From a virus, in IMG/VR virus record IMGVR_UViG_3300028146_000030, positions 1 through 30,090 of that record: 30,090 nt of DNA. One strand, written 5' to 3'. Under the pieces are notes generated by a model. The model worked only from the letters and a program-made list of their open reading frames with translations. It was not told the origin of the DNA and did no database searches. How positions within the stretch are numbered: position 1 is the stretch's first letter; each line of letters opens with the position of its first letter. A program made the position numbers and the translations under genes. Shown in pieces: positions 29,187 through 30,090 of this stretch.

Positions 29187-30046
29187 CCGACCAGCCAGCA
29201 GCAACGCCAGAGCAGCCCACGCATCGCTTTTCAAACCGCGAGGAAGTGCGGAAGGAAGTGTTGGAGCTTGCCAAGAAGTCTGTCTCGCTTACACTTGCCC
29301 AGAAAATCCTCAAAATCGGGAAAGCTGCCGGGGTAGTGAAGAAAAAGGGCAAGTTCGGCTCCGAAATGGGTGGGTCTAGCTATCTGCGAATCGAAGATGC
29401 TGTGGTTGCCGTCGGAAAGCTAATGGCCGACGAAGGGCTTATCCTCACGCCCACACTCGCAAAAAAGCCTGATGGAACTTACTATTTTGAGCATCAGCCG
29501 CATCAACCGAAGGGCTACATTTCCAGCGTCGTGATGGATTGGACGCTCGAAGACGTGGAGACCAAAGAAAGCCGCACCTATTCAATTCCCGGCGCTGGAT
29601 ACGATGGCACTGATAAAGGGGTCTACAAAGCCGAAACTGGCTCGCGCAAGTACGCCATAATTAACATCTTCAACCTGCCTGTAGGGAATGATGTGGAAGC
29701 GAATAGCGCCTCTGTGGAGCGCGAACTCGCAAAGGCAGCCCAGCAGGACATAGTGGGCAAGAAAATCGCTCAGGCAGCCGCCAAAGGCCAGCAATCGGCC
29801 ATTGACGTACTGTCTCAAGAGGTTCCATCTAACCAAATTAGGATTGGGCGCCCCGAAGAGTACAATGGCCACTTCATCAAGGTTTCAGGGTTTCTCGCTC
29901 CCCAACTTCAGCAGTACTTTAGCGACACAGCGGCTAAGCACTTCCCGGCAAAGGGCGGCATGCAATCGTACTGGCGATTGGCCGAGGAGTATGAAACTGG
30001 CCTTGTTAAGATTTGCGAGAAACTGGGCATAGAAGTCGAGGGCTAA
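29183..30046 (+). CDS. ERF-like single-strand DNA annealing protein
   Basis: The 287-residue protein starts at ATG 29183 in an ATGA overlap. The core (SSYLRIEDAVVAVGKLMADE, ILTPTLA, GYISSVVMDWTLEDVETKE, PGAGYDGTDKGVYKAETGSR and KYAIINIFNLPVGNDVEA) follows the ERF-family pattern: a strand-helix start, strands, and a D-K-x-x-Y-K-A-x-T-x-x-x-K-Y-A segment followed by the acidic end of the core. ERF proteins anneal complementary single strands in phage recombination and replication. The C-terminal third is a helical extension (ALAAQA-type, Ala/Gln-rich) often seen with these proteins. It opens the replication/recombination part of the right-hand unit. Confidence 0.68.
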   Translation: MTDQPAATPEQPTHRFSNREEVRKEVLELAKKSVSLTLAQKILKIGKAAGVVKKKGKFGSEMGGSSYLRIEDAVVAVGKLMADEGLILTPTLAKKPDGTYYFEHQPHQPKGYISSVVMDWTLEDVETKESRTYSIPGAGYDGTDKGVYKAETGSRKYAIINIFNLPVGNDVEANSASVERELAKAAQQDIVGKKIAQAAAKGQQSAIDVLSQEVPSNQIRIGRPEEYNGHFIKVSGFLAPQLQQYFSDTAAKHFPAKGGMQSYWRLAEEYETGLVKICEKLGIEVEG

Positions 30047-30090
30047 ATGGAGAAGGTCAAGGACGTTTTCGAGCACTGCAAGTGGCTCAT
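30047..30090 (+). CDS. Start of a gene cut by the right edge
   Basis: An ATG at 30047 follows the ERF-like stop directly (TAAATG). Fourteen codons are visible (MEKVKDVFEHCKWL...) before the edge. It continues the rightward unit; nothing more can be said. Confidence 0.5.
   Translation, partial: MEKVKDVFEHCKWL

Noticed and set aside
1-30090. CRISPR array, tRNA gene or integrase/attachment site
   Set aside because: No regularly spaced repeats, no tRNA-like fold and no recombinase motif were seen in the window.

Overview
The window is a stretch of a tailed double-stranded DNA bacteriophage genome (Caudoviricetes), most likely podovirus-like. The evidence is a compact late operon with terminase, portal, scaffold and an SU10/DUF5309-type major capsid protein, then tail adaptor and tail-nozzle-like proteins and a run of Q/N/A-rich internal virion proteins. 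No tape measure, tail tube or sheath is visible. Genes overlap by 1 to about 25 bases (ATGA, TAATG, GTGA, TTGA junctions) almost throughout. No rRNA, tRNA or CRISPR array was seen. The host cannot be fixed from the sequence; Shine-Dalgarno sites of the GGAG/AGGAG type point to a bacterium.

Layout. A divergent control region at about 28.01-28.12 kb separates two transcription units. Rightwards (28.1 kb to the right edge) an early-type promoter leads into six very small unknown genes, an ERF-like single-strand annealing protein and a gene cut by the window end. Leftwards (28.0 kb down to position 1) the order is: a 53-residue HTH regulator that appears to be leaderless, a DUF559/Vsr-like nuclease, small proteins including one with a single membrane segment, a TerS-like protein, the ATPase half of the large terminase, an inserted block (PCMT-like methyltransferase, LAGLIDADG homing endonuclease, small proteins, degenerate histidine phosphatase, two disordered proteins), the nuclease half of the large terminase, portal, two small proteins, scaffold, major capsid protein with a terminator behind it, two zinc-motif proteins, a five-gene sugar-modification cassette, tail adaptor, tail nozzle, a fibronectin-III-like protein, a GNAT-like protein, four internal-virion-type proteins, a tail-fibre-like protein and a truncated secreted protein. 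One gene at the left end (a secreted HExxH peptidase) is on the opposite strand.

Functionally, terminase, portal, scaffold and capsid proteins build and fill the head. Adaptor, nozzle, internal proteins and fibre build the tail and ejection machinery. The cassette at 9.9-15.4 kb (two-domain glycosyltransferase, SAM methyltransferase, second glycosyltransferase, cobalamin-type radical SAM enzyme, nucleotide-sugar dehydrogenase) sits between head and tail genes and looks able to make and attach a modified sugar. Its target, virion or host surface, is unknown.

The main surprises are: a large terminase encoded as two separated ORFs with a homing-endonuclease-containing block between them; the late-operon glycan/radical-SAM cassette; three genes whose best ribosome-binding sites point to AUU or AUC start codons; a shared C-terminal FYG tail on three otherwise unrelated small proteins; and secretion-type signal sequences on three neighbouring products at the left end.
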